DNA of 64,000 nt, from positions 1,054,001 to 1,118,000 of the forward strand of contig JBDVPM010000008.1 of assembly GCA_039968605.1 (NCBI GenBank), written 5' to 3'. A program made the position numbers and the translations under genes. The notes beneath the pieces were generated by a model. That model did not search any database. It was given only the letters and a program-made list of their open reading frames with translations, and was not told where the DNA came from. Below, piece by piece: positions 1 to 10,321 of the stretch (positions are counted from its first letter, which is position 1; each line of letters opens with the position of its first letter). The DNA is from Alteripontixanthobacter sp. (GTDB taxonomy: Bacteria; Pseudomonadota; Alphaproteobacteria; Sphingomonadales; Sphingomonadaceae).

Positions 1-265
1 CGGCCAGCGATGCCAGCACGGAAACGCTATCCCCCTCGCGCAGCACGATCCGCGAATTGCGCGCGCCGAAGCTCTTGCCGAGACTCTCCAGCGAATGATG
101 CAGCCACCAGCGGTGCGCTCCGCCAAATTTGCGCTCCCCCGGGCGGTCCTCGTCCAGAATGAACACCGGAACTACCGGCCCAGCTTGCGCAGCCGAAAAT
201 AGCGCGGGCTGGTCGCGCATCCGCAGGTCGCGGCGGAGCCAGACGATTTGGGTTTTATCGCTCAT
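1..265 (-). CDS. Deoxyribodipyrimidine photolyase, N-terminal part (runs off window)
   Basis: This is the first 88 codons of a cryptochrome/photolyase-family flavoprotein; the rest lies outside the window to the left. The start reads MSDKTQIVWLRRDLRM, the classic photolyase opening (IVWxRRDLRxxDxxAL), followed by a VVPVFILDE strand of the Rossmann-like antenna domain and the segment GGAHRWWLHHSLESL, which is typical of the family. Known members repair cyclobutane pyrimidine dimers using blue light and FAD. The ATG is 6 bases after the stop of the DUF457 gene on the same strand, so the two are probably co-transcribed. The FAD-binding domain is not visible, so a cryptochrome-like relative without repair activity cannot be excluded. 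Confidence 0.85.
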   Translation of the reverse strand, partial: MSDKTQIVWLRRDLRMRDQPALFSAAQAGPVVPVFILDEDRPGERKFGGAHRWWLHHSLESLGKSFGARNSRIVLREGDSVSVLASLA

Positions 266-271
266 GGATCG

Positions 272-1201
272 TTAATCCTGAAAGGCCGGCGCCAGTTCCG
301 GACAGGTTCCGTCCGGCAGTTCGACTGTGAAACGATCCCGCGCCCTGGGATCGTAGAATCGGGCATCGCGCAGGCGCAGGATCCCGTCCTCGCCCGGTTC
401 GATAAAGGGCGTGCGCGACCAGAACATGAAGGCAGCCACCTGCGGATCGGTTCCTCGCAACTCACCGAGATTGCACCGGTCGAGCGGCACCCCCGGCAGG
501 GTTACGCCATCGACGGAATACAGCCCGTTCCCGCCGGAAACGATCTCACGCTCCAGCGACCATAGCGGCGGCGGACTGGCGATCACCGTTTCGGTGCCGG
601 TCGGCGCACTTGTGATGCTGCTTTCGGCAGCCGCAGTGACGCCGGCATTCAGTCCGATATATGCCAGCGCGATCGCCAGCGCCTGCCGCCCGGTCTTGCG
701 CCAAGTACCGCCGCGCTTTTCCTGCCGCAGCGACCACCACGTCGCAAAACCCATAAGCCCCCACAGCCAGATATCGATGATGAACAGCGTGTCGCCATAG
801 AACCACTCGCTGCTGAACGGCTCCAGCAGGCGGATGCCATAAACATTCAGCCAGTCGAGCGCCGGGTGGGTGAGGCAGCCGAGAGAGGCCAGGCCGAACA
901 ACCACCCGAAATGCACCGGCAGCCGCCCCTCGGGCCGCTTGCCGCGCTTTTCCTGCCATTTGTCGAACCCGTATAACAACCCGGCCAGGAGCAGCGGCAG
1001 CAGCACCAAAGCGGGCGGCCCGTGGGTGATGCCGCGCCTGAAGCCCAGATGCTCTACGCCTTCGAGCCAGAACAGGCACGCAGCGTCCACATCGGGCAGG
1101 TTCGCTCCAATGATTAGCGCCGGCATCGCCAGCCCGGTTTTATGTTTCAGCCCGGTCTGCCCGATCAAAGCGCCGACCAGGCTATGCGTTAGGTTGTCCA
1201 T
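272..1201 (-). CDS. DUF457 / YdjM-type membrane-bound metal-dependent hydrolase
   Basis: A 309-residue integral membrane protein. The N-terminus MDNLTHSLVGALIG and the polar motifs NLPDVDA (about residue 35) and RRGITHG (about residue 56) are the metal-ligand signature of the DUF457/YdjM family of predicted membrane metal-dependent hydrolases. Several hydrophobic stretches follow (about residues 62-78, 95-115, 145-160 and 178-195), then a soluble C-terminal half with no obvious motif. The substrate is unknown. It lies directly upstream of a photolyase gene, which may mean shared transcription and perhaps a stress role, but that is inference only. Confidence 0.8.
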   Translation of the reverse strand: MDNLTHSLVGALIGQTGLKHKTGLAMPALIIGANLPDVDAACLFWLEGVEHLGFRRGITHGPPALVLLPLLLAGLLYGFDKWQEKRGKRPEGRLPVHFGWLFGLASLGCLTHPALDWLNVYGIRLLEPFSSEWFYGDTLFIIDIWLWGLMGFATWWSLRQEKRGGTWRKTGRQALAIALAYIGLNAGVTAAAESSITSAPTGTETVIASPPPLWSLEREIVSGGNGLYSVDGVTLPGVPLDRCNLGELRGTDPQVAAFMFWSRTPFIEPGEDGILRLRDARFYDPRARDRFTVELPDGTCPELAPAFQD

Positions 1202-1286
1202 ATCCGCTGCGGATTAACGTGCAGCCCGCAAAAAGAAAGGGCGACAGGTTTCCCCGCCGCCCCGTTCTGGATGTTCTGTAGCCGAA

Positions 1287-1907
1287 TTAGCCGATATTGC
1301 GGCCCAACCGCGCATTGCTGAATTCCTGACGCGACAGGTAGGTATCGCCATCGGTATCGTAATAGAAAAAGCTGTCTGCGGCCTTGTTGATCTGATCGCT
1401 GGTCAATTCCGGCTGCCCTTGATCGTTCTTGGCTTTGGCATTCGGATCGAGCGGGATTGCCCAGATCGCGTATTCGGCGACTGACAACTGATTGTCGTTA
1501 TTCCGGTCGAGATAACCCCAATTCATGTCGCCTCGGTCGCGCATGTTGCTATCCGGGGAACGCTTGCCAATCGGGCGTGCAGGTTCGCCGTTCACGGTGG
1601 CACTCGTCTCGCCATTAGTGGTCGTAACCTCGACCCGGGCATTATTGGCTTCGATTACGCCCTGATCATCGGGTTCGGCGGCGATATCGCCACGATAGCC
1701 GTCATATTCGGTGGTGAACGCATCTTCATCGAACTCCGCACGCCGGGTCGCGGCATCTTCGCTCAATTCGTATTCGCGGGTCATCGGATCGAATTCGCCG
1801 ACTGGAGCCACAACTTCGGTTTCGGTGGTTTCGGTCTCTTCGACTTCACCGCCACAAGCGGCGACAGCAATGGTGGCGAGCGAGGCAAAGGCGAGCTTGG
1901 GTAGCAT
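1287..1907 (-). CDS. EF-hand domain lipoprotein
   Basis: A 206-residue predicted lipoprotein. I chose the ATG at 1907, not the upstream in-frame ATG at 1955, because it opens directly with a signal sequence (MLPKLAFASLATIAVAAC) ending in a lipobox with Cys18, and because GGAGAA lies about 12 bases upstream. After the cysteine comes an acidic, Glu/Thr-rich spacer. Two EF-hand loops sit near the C-terminus: DRNNDNQLSVAEY and YDTDGDTYLSRQEF, both with the D-x-[DN]-x-D pattern and a final acidic residue. It probably sits in an inner or outer membrane leaflet facing the periplasm and binds Ca2+. It resembles no enzyme that I can recognise. Confidence 0.75.
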   Translation of the reverse strand: MLPKLAFASLATIAVAACGGEVEETETTETEVVAPVGEFDPMTREYELSEDAATRRAEFDEDAFTTEYDGYRGDIAAEPDDQGVIEANNARVEVTTTNGETSATVNGEPARPIGKRSPDSNMRDRGDMNWGYLDRNNDNQLSVAEYAIWAIPLDPNAKAKNDQGQPELTSDQINKAADSFFYYDTDGDTYLSRQEFSNARLGRNIG

Positions 1908-2035
1908 AAATTTCACAACATTCTCCGTTAAGTGGTCGCCCGCAAAGGCGGGCATTGGTCGATCAATGCACGGAGATCAAATTTGTTCAAATAAAGGCGC
2001 GTTTTTTCAAGCTCATCCACCTTCACCCCGGTCGT

Positions 2036-3070
2036 TCACACCGGGTCTTGGGCAGTTCCGTCGACGGTCCAGGTCTGTCCCTTGGCAAGCAGCTTCGCCA
2101 GATTGGCTTCCTTGCCCTGGATCGCCTGTTGCCGCTCGGCAATGACCGCGCTTTCGAAGGTCGGACGCGGATCGTCGTAAAGCACGCCAAGCGCCATCGG
2201 GAACGGGCCGAATGGCAGCTCCACCAGCATGTGGGCGATCGAGCGATTGGTCACATCGTGGACGATCACGCCCGCCGATTTCCAGTCGCTATCGATCACA
2301 TCGACCACTTTCAGCTCCAGCCTGTCGCCATCCAGCGCGATGCCTTTTTCGCCGCCCGCAAACAGCATCGGCTCGCCATTTTCCAGCCAGAGCTGCCGAT
2401 CCTCTGCGCCCTTGGGCGCTGCGAAATCATCGAAAACGTCTTTATTATAAACGATACAGTTCTGGAATATCTCGATAAATGCTGCACCCTGATGCGCGTG
2501 AGCGGCGGTCAACACTTCGGGCAGACGCTTGGACACGTCGAACCCGCGCGCCACGAACCGCGCGCCCGACCCAAGCGCGAAAGCACATGGCCGCGCCGGG
2601 TGATCGACTGAGCCGAGCGGGGTGGATGGGCTGGGTGTCCCCTCCCGGCTGGTCGGCGATGCCTGGCCCTTGGTCAGTCCGTAAATCTCGTTATTGAACA
2701 GCATGATCTGCATGTTCACATTGCGCCGCAGCACATGCATCAGATGGTTGCCGCCGATCGACAGCCCATCGCCGTCGCCCGTGACCAGCCAGATATCGAG
2801 TTCCGGATTGGCCAGCTTCACCCCCGTCGCCACTGCCGGCGCGCGGCCGTGGATGGTGTGGAAGCCGTAGCTTTCCATATAATAGGGAAACCGGCTGGAG
2901 CAGCCGATGCCGGAGATAAAGCACGTATTGGCCGGGTTCGCGCCCAATTGCGGCAGAGTGCGCTGTACGGCCTTGAGGATTGCGTAATCCCCGCAGCCGG
3001 GACACCAGCGCACCTCCTGGTCGGTAACCCAGTCCTTGAGAGTGGTTTCGAATTTAGCAGGTGCGTTCAT
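2036..3070 (-). CDS. korB: 2-oxoglutarate:ferredoxin oxidoreductase, beta subunit
   Basis: A 344-residue thiamine-diphosphate subunit of a 2-oxoacid:ferredoxin oxidoreductase. With KorA it oxidises 2-oxoglutarate to succinyl-CoA and CO2 and reduces ferredoxin in the cytoplasm. Visible features are the CPGC motif at residues 23-26 and the ThDP/Mg binding run GDGDG (98-102) ending in NN (126-127). The long C-terminal region matches the KorB-like two-subunit enzymes. The gene is last in korA-small gene-korB, and its ATG overlaps the stop of the small gene by four bases (ATGA), which implies translational coupling. The substrate is inferred from the two-subunit architecture; another 2-oxoacid is possible. 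Confidence 0.92.
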   Translation of the reverse strand: MNAPAKFETTLKDWVTDQEVRWCPGCGDYAILKAVQRTLPQLGANPANTCFISGIGCSSRFPYYMESYGFHTIHGRAPAVATGVKLANPELDIWLVTGDGDGLSIGGNHLMHVLRRNVNMQIMLFNNEIYGLTKGQASPTSREGTPSPSTPLGSVDHPARPCAFALGSGARFVARGFDVSKRLPEVLTAAHAHQGAAFIEIFQNCIVYNKDVFDDFAAPKGAEDRQLWLENGEPMLFAGGEKGIALDGDRLELKVVDVIDSDWKSAGVIVHDVTNRSIAHMLVELPFGPFPMALGVLYDDPRPTFESAVIAERQQAIQGKEANLAKLLAKGQTWTVDGTAQDPV

Positions 3071-3270
3071 TGTGCCGCCTCAGCATTAGCCATCAAATCA
3101 CCATCCCGATTATAAAGCCGACCTTCAGAAAAGCTTCCCCAAACAGTCTCATCGGTGCCAATGATCGCGCCGCCTTCTACCGGAAAGGAAAAACCCCACC
3201 TCGAATGGACCCGTTCGTCCTGAACATAGCCAACGTAATGCCCGAATTTCACATCAAATAAGCTGATCAT
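3067..3270 (-). CDS. Small hypothetical protein (67 aa) inside the kor operon
   Basis: A 67-residue protein encoded between korA and korB. Its ATG overlaps the korA stop by four bases and its own stop overlaps the korB start by four bases, so all three are translationally coupled, which argues that the gene is real. The sequence is rich in Gly, Tyr, Trp and Phe with short alternating strands (VGYVQDERVHSRWGFSF, EGRLYNRDGDLMANA). This looks like a small all-beta protein, loosely like the proteins made of repeated short beta hairpins ending in [VL]YxxxG. No cysteines, signal peptide or membrane segment. Function unknown; the position suggests an accessory or assembly factor for the oxidoreductase. 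Confidence 0.65.
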   Translation of the reverse strand: MISLFDVKFGHYVGYVQDERVHSRWGFSFPVEGGAIIGTDETVWGSFSEGRLYNRDGDLMANAEAAQ

Positions 3271-5207
3271 TTCGCGCCTCCTTCCGGACTTGGCAGCTGG
3301 TCGTCATTAACCGGCACCTGCCCACCTTCATTGCCGGGAATATCGTCGAAATACTTCGCAATCGCCTCTTCCAGCTCGGCAATCGCGAAAGGCTGTCCGC
3401 TGGTCTTGGTGAGCGGGGTTGCATCGACGAGGAACTGGTCGCGCAACACGGTCTTGAACTGGCCCTTGTTCATCTCAGGCACCAGCACATGGTCGAAACC
3501 ATGCAGCAGCTCGCCCAAATTGGCGGGCAGCGGCCAGATGCTGCGGACGTGGATATGTGCCACGCTGCAACCCTTGTTCAACGCGCGGCGGACAGCCTGG
3601 TGGATCGGGCCATAGGTGCTGCCCCAGCCGACAACCGCCAGCGTGCCGCCCGGCTCGCCCAGACAAACTTCCTGGTCCGGCACATCGACGCCCAGGACCT
3701 TGTTCGCGCGGGCATCGGTCATCAGTTGGTGGTTATCCGGCGAGTAATCGATATTGCCCGTATTCTCGTGCTTCTCGATCCCGCCGATGCGGTGCATCAT
3801 GCCGGGTGTGCCCGGCTTGATCCACGGGCGGCCACCCTTCTCGTTGCGCTTGTAGGGCAGCAATTGCTCGCCGCGCGGTTCGGTCAGGAATTCGGCCGGA
3901 AACGGCTCGAACGTCGAGGGATCGGGGACCATCCAGGGCTCCGCCGCATTGGCGATATAGCCATCGGTCAGCAGCATTACCGGGGTCATGTACTGGATCG
4001 CGATACGGCACGCCTCGATTGCGCATTCGAACGCGTCGGACGGGCTGCGCGCAGCGATGACTGGCATCGGCGCATCGCCATTACGGCCATAGATCGCCTG
4101 ATAAAGGTCGCTCTGCTCCGTCTTGGTCGGCAGACCGGTGCTCGGCCCGCCGCGCTGGCTGTTGACGATCACCAGCGGCAGCTCGGTCATGATGGCAAGG
4201 CCCATCGCCTCGCCCTTCAGCGCGATTCCGGGGCCAGAGGAGCTGGTCACGCCCAATTGCCCGGCATAGCTCGCCCCGATGGCGGCACAGATCGCAGCGA
4301 TTTCGTCTTCCGCCTGGAAAGTGGTGACGCCGAACTCCTTCAGCCGCGCGAGGTGGTGCAGGATCGCGCTGGCAGGCGTAATCGGATAACCGCCGAAGAA
4401 AATCGGCAATTCGGCCAGCTGCGCCCCTGCCACCAGGCCGAGCGAAATCGCCTCCGCCCCGGTAACCGTGCGGTACAGGCCAGGCGCGCTTTCCACCGGG
4501 CCGACTTCGTAACGGCGCATCGGGCCGGAAAGCTCCGCGGTCTCGCCATAGGCATGGCCGGCATCCAGCGCCGCGATATTGGCATCGGCGATTTCCGGCT
4601 TCTTGCGGAATTTCTGCTTGAGCCAGTCATGGATCGGTTCGCGCGGACGATCGAACATCCACAGCGCGAGGCCCAGCGTCCACATATTCTTGGACCGCAG
4701 CGCATCCTTCTTGCCCAGACCAAACGGTTCGACCGCCTGAATCGTCAGCGCGCTGATATCGAAGGCCAGCACGTCCCACTTGGCCAGGCTGTCATCCTCC
4801 AGCGGATTGACGTCGTATTTCGCCTTGTCGAGATTGCGCTTCGAAAACTCGCCAGTGTCGATGATAATCAGCCCGCCCGGCTTCAATGCGTCGAGATTTA
4901 CCTTCAGCGCCGCCGGGTTCATCGCCACCAGCACATCGGGCGCATCGCCCGCCGTGTTGATCTCGCGGCTGCCGAAATTGATCTGGAACGCCGAAACGCC
5001 GAACAAAGTGCCTTGCGGCGCGCGGATTTCCGCCGGAAAATCGGGGAAAGTCGCCAGATCGTTACCCGCCAGCGCGGTGGACAGGGTGAACTGTCCGCCG
5101 GTCAGCTGCATCCCGTCACCGGAATCGCCCGCAAACCGGACGACGACCGCTTCTTCAATACGGGGGGTGGACGCCCGGGGGCTGTCCTGCGCCACTTGGG
5201 TCGCCAT
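3267..5207 (-). CDS. korA: 2-oxoglutarate:ferredoxin oxidoreductase, alpha subunit (gamma-alpha fusion)
   Basis: A 646-residue subunit that fuses the gamma (CoA/catalytic) domain at about residues 20-205 to the alpha (pyrimidine-binding) domain at about 225-460 and the PFOR-II-like domain behind it. Typical segments are VRFAGDSGDGMQLTGGQ near the N-terminus, GGYPITPASAIL in the middle and SSGPGIALKGEAMGLA further on. I prefer the ATG at 5207 (MATQVAQDSP) over the one at 5213 because AAGGA abuts the upstream ATG but is correctly spaced from the second. It forms an operon with the 67-residue gene and korB. The enzyme is oxygen-tolerant in some aerobes and feeds low-potential electrons to ferredoxin; the substrate is inferred. 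Confidence 0.92.
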   Translation of the reverse strand: MATQVAQDSPRASTPRIEEAVVVRFAGDSGDGMQLTGGQFTLSTALAGNDLATFPDFPAEIRAPQGTLFGVSAFQINFGSREINTAGDAPDVLVAMNPAALKVNLDALKPGGLIIIDTGEFSKRNLDKAKYDVNPLEDDSLAKWDVLAFDISALTIQAVEPFGLGKKDALRSKNMWTLGLALWMFDRPREPIHDWLKQKFRKKPEIADANIAALDAGHAYGETAELSGPMRRYEVGPVESAPGLYRTVTGAEAISLGLVAGAQLAELPIFFGGYPITPASAILHHLARLKEFGVTTFQAEDEIAAICAAIGASYAGQLGVTSSSGPGIALKGEAMGLAIMTELPLVIVNSQRGGPSTGLPTKTEQSDLYQAIYGRNGDAPMPVIAARSPSDAFECAIEACRIAIQYMTPVMLLTDGYIANAAEPWMVPDPSTFEPFPAEFLTEPRGEQLLPYKRNEKGGRPWIKPGTPGMMHRIGGIEKHENTGNIDYSPDNHQLMTDARANKVLGVDVPDQEVCLGEPGGTLAVVGWGSTYGPIHQAVRRALNKGCSVAHIHVRSIWPLPANLGELLHGFDHVLVPEMNKGQFKTVLRDQFLVDATPLTKTSGQPFAIAELEEAIAKYFDDIPGNEGGQVPVNDDQLPSPEGGAK

Positions 5208-5374
5208 TATCATTCCTTGCCGCGCGGCCCTGCGTTGCCGCTTTTTCGTTGGCTAGCGCAACTATGCCTGCTTGGTAACACTCGCAATCAAGTTTTTCTC
5301 CGCGCGTTGCAATTTCCCAAGTGGCAATGCGTGCGCGGCGCGCTAGTCTGGCGGCGACCAACCTGGAGTAATAC

Positions 5375-6319
5375 ATGGCCGATACCGAACATTATGTGCG
5401 CGACGATGTGCGCGGTTTCCTCGATATGCTGGAGCAGATGGGCAATCAAGGCGTCGAGCAGGTCGGCGTGGAGGAAGGGCGCGAGCAAATGCGCGTGCTG
5501 GGTTCGCTTGCTGAAGCGCCGGCACCTGAACTGGCGGTCAAGCGCGACCTCACCTGCCCCGGCCCCGCCGGCGAGATTCCCCTGCGCTTCTACGATCCTC
5601 GCGAGAGCCGCGATCCCGGCCCGGCGATCCTGTTCCTGCATGGCGGCGGCTTCGTAATCGGCGATATCGGCGTTTACGACAGCCTGTGCGCCGCCATCGC
5701 CAAGGAAATGGACCTGCCGGTAATCTCGGTCGAATACCGGCTCGCCCCCGAACATCCCTTCCCTGCGGCACCCGACGATTGCGAAGCCGCGGCGCGCTGG
5801 GTGGCGACATCACCGGACGCGCTGGGCCGCGAGATTACCGGGCTGATCCCGATGGGCGACAGCGCAGGCGGCAATCTGACGATCGTGGTGACCAACCAGC
5901 TATCCGCCGAACCGGCCGAGGTGCCGGTGGTAATGCAGGTGCCGATCTACCCGGTCGCCAGCGATGTCTCGCAGCATGAAAGTTTCGCCAATTTCGCCGA
6001 TGGCTATTTGTTGACCGGCGCGGCGATGGCCTGGTTCACGGATCAGTACAAAGCCGATGCCAGCGACCCGCGCAACACGCCGATCATCGGCGATTGCTCC
6101 AACACCCCGCCCACCGTCCTGTGCACCGCCGGGCTGGACCCGCTGCGCGATTCCGGGCGCGAATATGCCGCGCATCTGATCCAGTTGGGGACGGACGTGG
6201 TGTATCTGGAATTCAAGGGAAACATCCACGGCTTCATCACGCTGCGAAAGGCGATCCCGAGCGGCCAGGACGATTTTGCGGCGCTGATAGCCTCGATGAA
6301 GCTGATGTTGGCGAGGTAG
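5375..6319 (+). CDS. Alpha/beta hydrolase, HSL (hormone-sensitive lipase) family
   Basis: A 314-residue esterase/lipase of the HSL family. It has the oxyanion-hole motif HGGGF (about residue 90) and the nucleophile elbow GDSAGG (about 163-168, Ser165); late GLDPLRD supplies the acid and HGF near residue 290 the histidine. No signal peptide, so it is probably cytoplasmic. An N-terminal helical cap of about 70 residues is normal for the family. Substrates are usually short acyl esters. It is divergent from korA, separated by about 170 bases that must hold both promoters. CTGGAG lies 9 bases before the ATG. Confidence 0.88.
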   Translation: MADTEHYVRDDVRGFLDMLEQMGNQGVEQVGVEEGREQMRVLGSLAEAPAPELAVKRDLTCPGPAGEIPLRFYDPRESRDPGPAILFLHGGGFVIGDIGVYDSLCAAIAKEMDLPVISVEYRLAPEHPFPAAPDDCEAAARWVATSPDALGREITGLIPMGDSAGGNLTIVVTNQLSAEPAEVPVVMQVPIYPVASDVSQHESFANFADGYLLTGAAMAWFTDQYKADASDPRNTPIIGDCSNTPPTVLCTAGLDPLRDSGREYAAHLIQLGTDVVYLEFKGNIHGFITLRKAIPSGQDDFAALIASMKLMLAR

Positions 6320-6446
6320 CCGGGTTGGGTTGTGCCGCCCGGCGGTAAGCGGGAAGCAGATATGTCTCTCCGAACACGGACTTGGGGCTGTTTCATCTAA
6401 GGCAGGGGCGGATGCTCCCAAGGCACTACATAAAAGGACTAACCCA

Positions 6447-6920
6447 ATGACCGAACTTGCCTACCGCCTTTGCGCCGGTGTGATGTTGGCCAACCTGCAC
6501 GGCAAGGTGTTCGTCGGGCAGCGGATCGATTCCAAGAACCTCGGCGCGTGGCAGATGCCGCAAGGGGGGATCGATCCGGGCGAGCACTACGAAGAGGCAG
6601 CCTTGCGCGAATTGCGCGAGGAAACGGGGGTCGGTGCCGATCTGGTCGAAGTGGTAGCGAAGATGCCCTACCCGGTGCGTTATGATCTGCCGGATGAGCT
6701 GATCGGCAAACTTTGGGGCGGCCAGTATCGCGGGCAGGAGCAGCACTGGTTTCTGGCACGATTTACCGGGCAGGATGGCGATATCGACCTGAAGGCGCAC
6801 AATCCGCCAGAATTCGAGACGTGGAAATGGGTCGAACCCGCTCAGCTGCCGGAGCTGATCGTGCCCTTCAAACGCGAGGTTTACAGCGCGTTGGTCAAGG
6901 AATTGGGGCCGCTGATCTGA
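6447..6920 (+). CDS. rppH: RNA pyrophosphohydrolase (Nudix)
   Basis: A 157-residue Nudix hydrolase. The start MTELAYRLCAGVMLANLHGKVFVGQR and the perfect Nudix box from Gly40 to Val62 (G-x5-E-x7-RE-x-REE-x-G) identify it as RppH, the alphaproteobacterial form sometimes called IalA/NudH. It removes pyrophosphate from the 5' end of mRNAs and so starts RNase E decay. I took the internal ATG at 6447, not one further upstream, because AAAAGGAC is properly spaced before it and homology begins there. Diadenosine polyphosphate hydrolysis is a possible side activity. Confidence 0.93.
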   Translation: MTELAYRLCAGVMLANLHGKVFVGQRIDSKNLGAWQMPQGGIDPGEHYEEAALRELREETGVGADLVEVVAKMPYPVRYDLPDELIGKLWGGQYRGQEQHWFLARFTGQDGDIDLKAHNPPEFETWKWVEPAQLPELIVPFKREVYSALVKELGPLI

Positions 6921-6951
6921 GAACGGCGCTGCGAGCCGCCAAGATCAGCGT

Positions 6952-7458
6952 TCAGTTCTGCTGGGTCACCACCGCGTCGGGCATCACAGCCTCGGCGGTC
7001 AGCACCTGCGGCTTGGGACCGCTGGCGATCTTGGCTGCCAGCACCTGCGTTTCCGGGCAATTGTCGCCGCAAATCGATTCCAGCTGCGCCAGATTACGGC
7101 GGGCCTTGTCCACCGCGCCCTTTTCGACCAACGCGGCGCCTTCGCCGGAAATAGCCATCAGATTGTCCGGATCACGGGCCAGCGCCTCGCGGTAAAAGCG
7201 GATTGCCTTGCCTTGCAGCCCGTCTTTCCGCGCCGCTTCGGCGAGCAGCAGGATGGTGGGCGTATAGGCCGGATCCACGGCCAGAGCAGCCTCGAACGAG
7301 TCGATCGCGGCCTGTGTTTCGCCCGCCATCAGCGCGGCGCGTCCTTCGGCAAGCAGCATGGTTGCACGCGGATCGGCCTCCGGCTCACGCGAAATCCCCA
7401 CGCTCGCCGTCACCGCCAAAGCGAGGGACAGGGCAAGACCGGCAGGCGCAAAACGCAT
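6952..7458 (-). CDS. Exported TPR-repeat protein
   Basis: A 168-residue protein with a signal peptide (MRFAPAGLALSLALAVTASVG). Two or three tetratricopeptide repeats follow: AEGRAALMAGETQAAIDSFE, then DPAYTPTILLLAEAARKDG and EALARDPDNLMAISGEG. The start at 7458 has AAGGA 7-8 bases upstream. TPR proteins are scaffolds for protein-protein contacts; no partner is visible. The C-terminus holds two cysteines (SICGDNCPE) that could form a disulfide in the periplasm. It sits tail to tail with rppH. Confidence 0.8.
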   Translation of the reverse strand: MRFAPAGLALSLALAVTASVGISREPEADPRATMLLAEGRAALMAGETQAAIDSFEAALAVDPAYTPTILLLAEAARKDGLQGKAIRFYREALARDPDNLMAISGEGAALVEKGAVDKARRNLAQLESICGDNCPETQVLAAKIASGPKPQVLTAEAVMPDAVVTQQN

Positions 7459-7517
7459 GATTAATTCCTTGATGTGCGAGGTCCGGGAAGAGGACGCATA
7501 AGCCATAGGTTACATGG

Positions 7518-8699
7518 TTAGCATGGCAAAGTTAGACTCGCGATGAAAAACCCGTCCGTCCCGTCGTGATACGGGGTCAGGCGGGTTCCTTCCCCGCGCA
7601 GCCTTCCCAGTGGCAGATCGGGCCGAAGCGTCTGCCAATCGGCGTGTGCATCGCGAAAACGCGCGATCCTGTCCGGCCCTTCTGCATCGAGCAACGAGCA
7701 TGTCACATAGATCAGCCGCCCGCCCGGCTTTACCAGCCTGGCCCCCAGGTTCAGCAGATCATCCTGCGTATCGGTCAGCTTGTTCAGCGCATCGGCATTC
7801 ATCCGCCAGCGCGATTCCGGGTTGCGCCGCCAAGTGCCGGTGCCGCTGCACGGTGCGTCGATCAGCACCGCATCCGCCGCGCCTTCATACGCGCCGAGCT
7901 TGTCCCATTCCCGCTGTGGATCGAGCAGCAGGCTGGTGATATTGCCCGCCCCGGCCCGCTCTGCGCGCGGTTCCAGCCGCGAAAGCCGGCCGCGATCCGT
8001 GTCGCTGGCCACCAACCTGCCGCTATTCTCCATCGCCGCAGCGAGAGCGAGCGTCTTGCCCCCGGCCCCGGCGCACAGATCGATCACATCCTCGCCCGGC
8101 TGCGCCGCCACGGCCATGCAAGCGATCTGGCTGCCCAGATCCTGCACCTCGACCAGCCCCGATTCATAGGCATCCCACTGCTCGACCTGCGTGCCGGGCG
8201 CGAATCGCAGGCCCTGCGGGGTGACGAGCTTCTCGCCCGGCTCGGGCAGTTCCAGCGCCGCGCGGTCTGCCTTCAGCGAGTTGACCCGCAGATCGAGCGG
8301 AGCGCGCGACAGCAGGGCGCGTTGCTCGTCATCGCTCAAGTCGGAATTGGCGAGCTGGCGCTCCATCCAGGACGATGCGACACCGCCTTGCGCCGCCTCC
8401 TCCTTCTTGCCGATGCGCGGCGGGGCGTGCTGCGAGCCGTCAAACAGCTCCGCCAAAGCAGGATCGTCTGCAGCCGCGCGGAGCATCGCTGCGCGCCCGC
8501 TTTTCGGCACCGGTCCGCAGGCGCGAATGGCGGTGTAGACCAGCTCGCGCACTGCCCGGCGATCCTTGCTCCCGGCATAGCGCCGTTCGCGGAAATAGGC
8601 CGAGATCAACCGGTCGGCGGGCGCACCATTGGATTGCGCCGCTTCGATAATCGCATCGAGCAGTTCGATTGCCGATTGGACGCGCGGCCCCGGCCTCAT
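7518..8699 (-). CDS. RsmB/NOP2-family rRNA (cytosine-C5) methyltransferase
   Basis: A 393-residue SAM-dependent RNA m5C methyltransferase. The N-terminal third looks like the helical NusB-like domain of RsmB. The SAM motif I is DLCAGAGGKTLALA, motif IV is DAPCSGTG with Cys284, and motif VI is TCSLL with Cys334, which is the nucleophile in this family. The target is probably cytosine 967 of 16S rRNA or a similar site. It lies 17 bases downstream of guaB on the same strand. A second RsmB-like paralogue elsewhere in the genome is common in this group, so I leave the symbol empty. Confidence 0.88.
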   Translation of the reverse strand: MRPGPRVQSAIELLDAIIEAAQSNGAPADRLISAYFRERRYAGSKDRRAVRELVYTAIRACGPVPKSGRAAMLRAAADDPALAELFDGSQHAPPRIGKKEEAAQGGVASSWMERQLANSDLSDDEQRALLSRAPLDLRVNSLKADRAALELPEPGEKLVTPQGLRFAPGTQVEQWDAYESGLVEVQDLGSQIACMAVAAQPGEDVIDLCAGAGGKTLALAAAMENSGRLVASDTDRGRLSRLEPRAERAGAGNITSLLLDPQREWDKLGAYEGAADAVLIDAPCSGTGTWRRNPESRWRMNADALNKLTDTQDDLLNLGARLVKPGGRLIYVTCSLLDAEGPDRIARFRDAHADWQTLRPDLPLGRLRGEGTRLTPYHDGTDGFFIASLTLPC

Positions 8700-8716
8700 C
8701 GCTGAAACCTCATGGC

Positions 8717-10243
<1,527 letters not shown>

Positions 10244-10321
10244 CTAGGCCAGCACCAACATTATCGTCGCCCCGGGCCGGTGCTGAAGCCACGCTGGCCC
10301 GAGCCTATCCATCACTCGTAG

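Noticed and set aside
1936-1953. GCCCGC-AAAG-GCGGGC hairpin upstream of the EF-hand lipoprotein
   Set aside because: No T run follows on either strand, so I did not call a terminator.
3489-5657. A long plus-strand open frame of about 720 codons across korA
   Set aside because: It lies antisense to korA, is rich in Arg/His/Gln typical of high-GC shadow frames, and has no recognisable domain.
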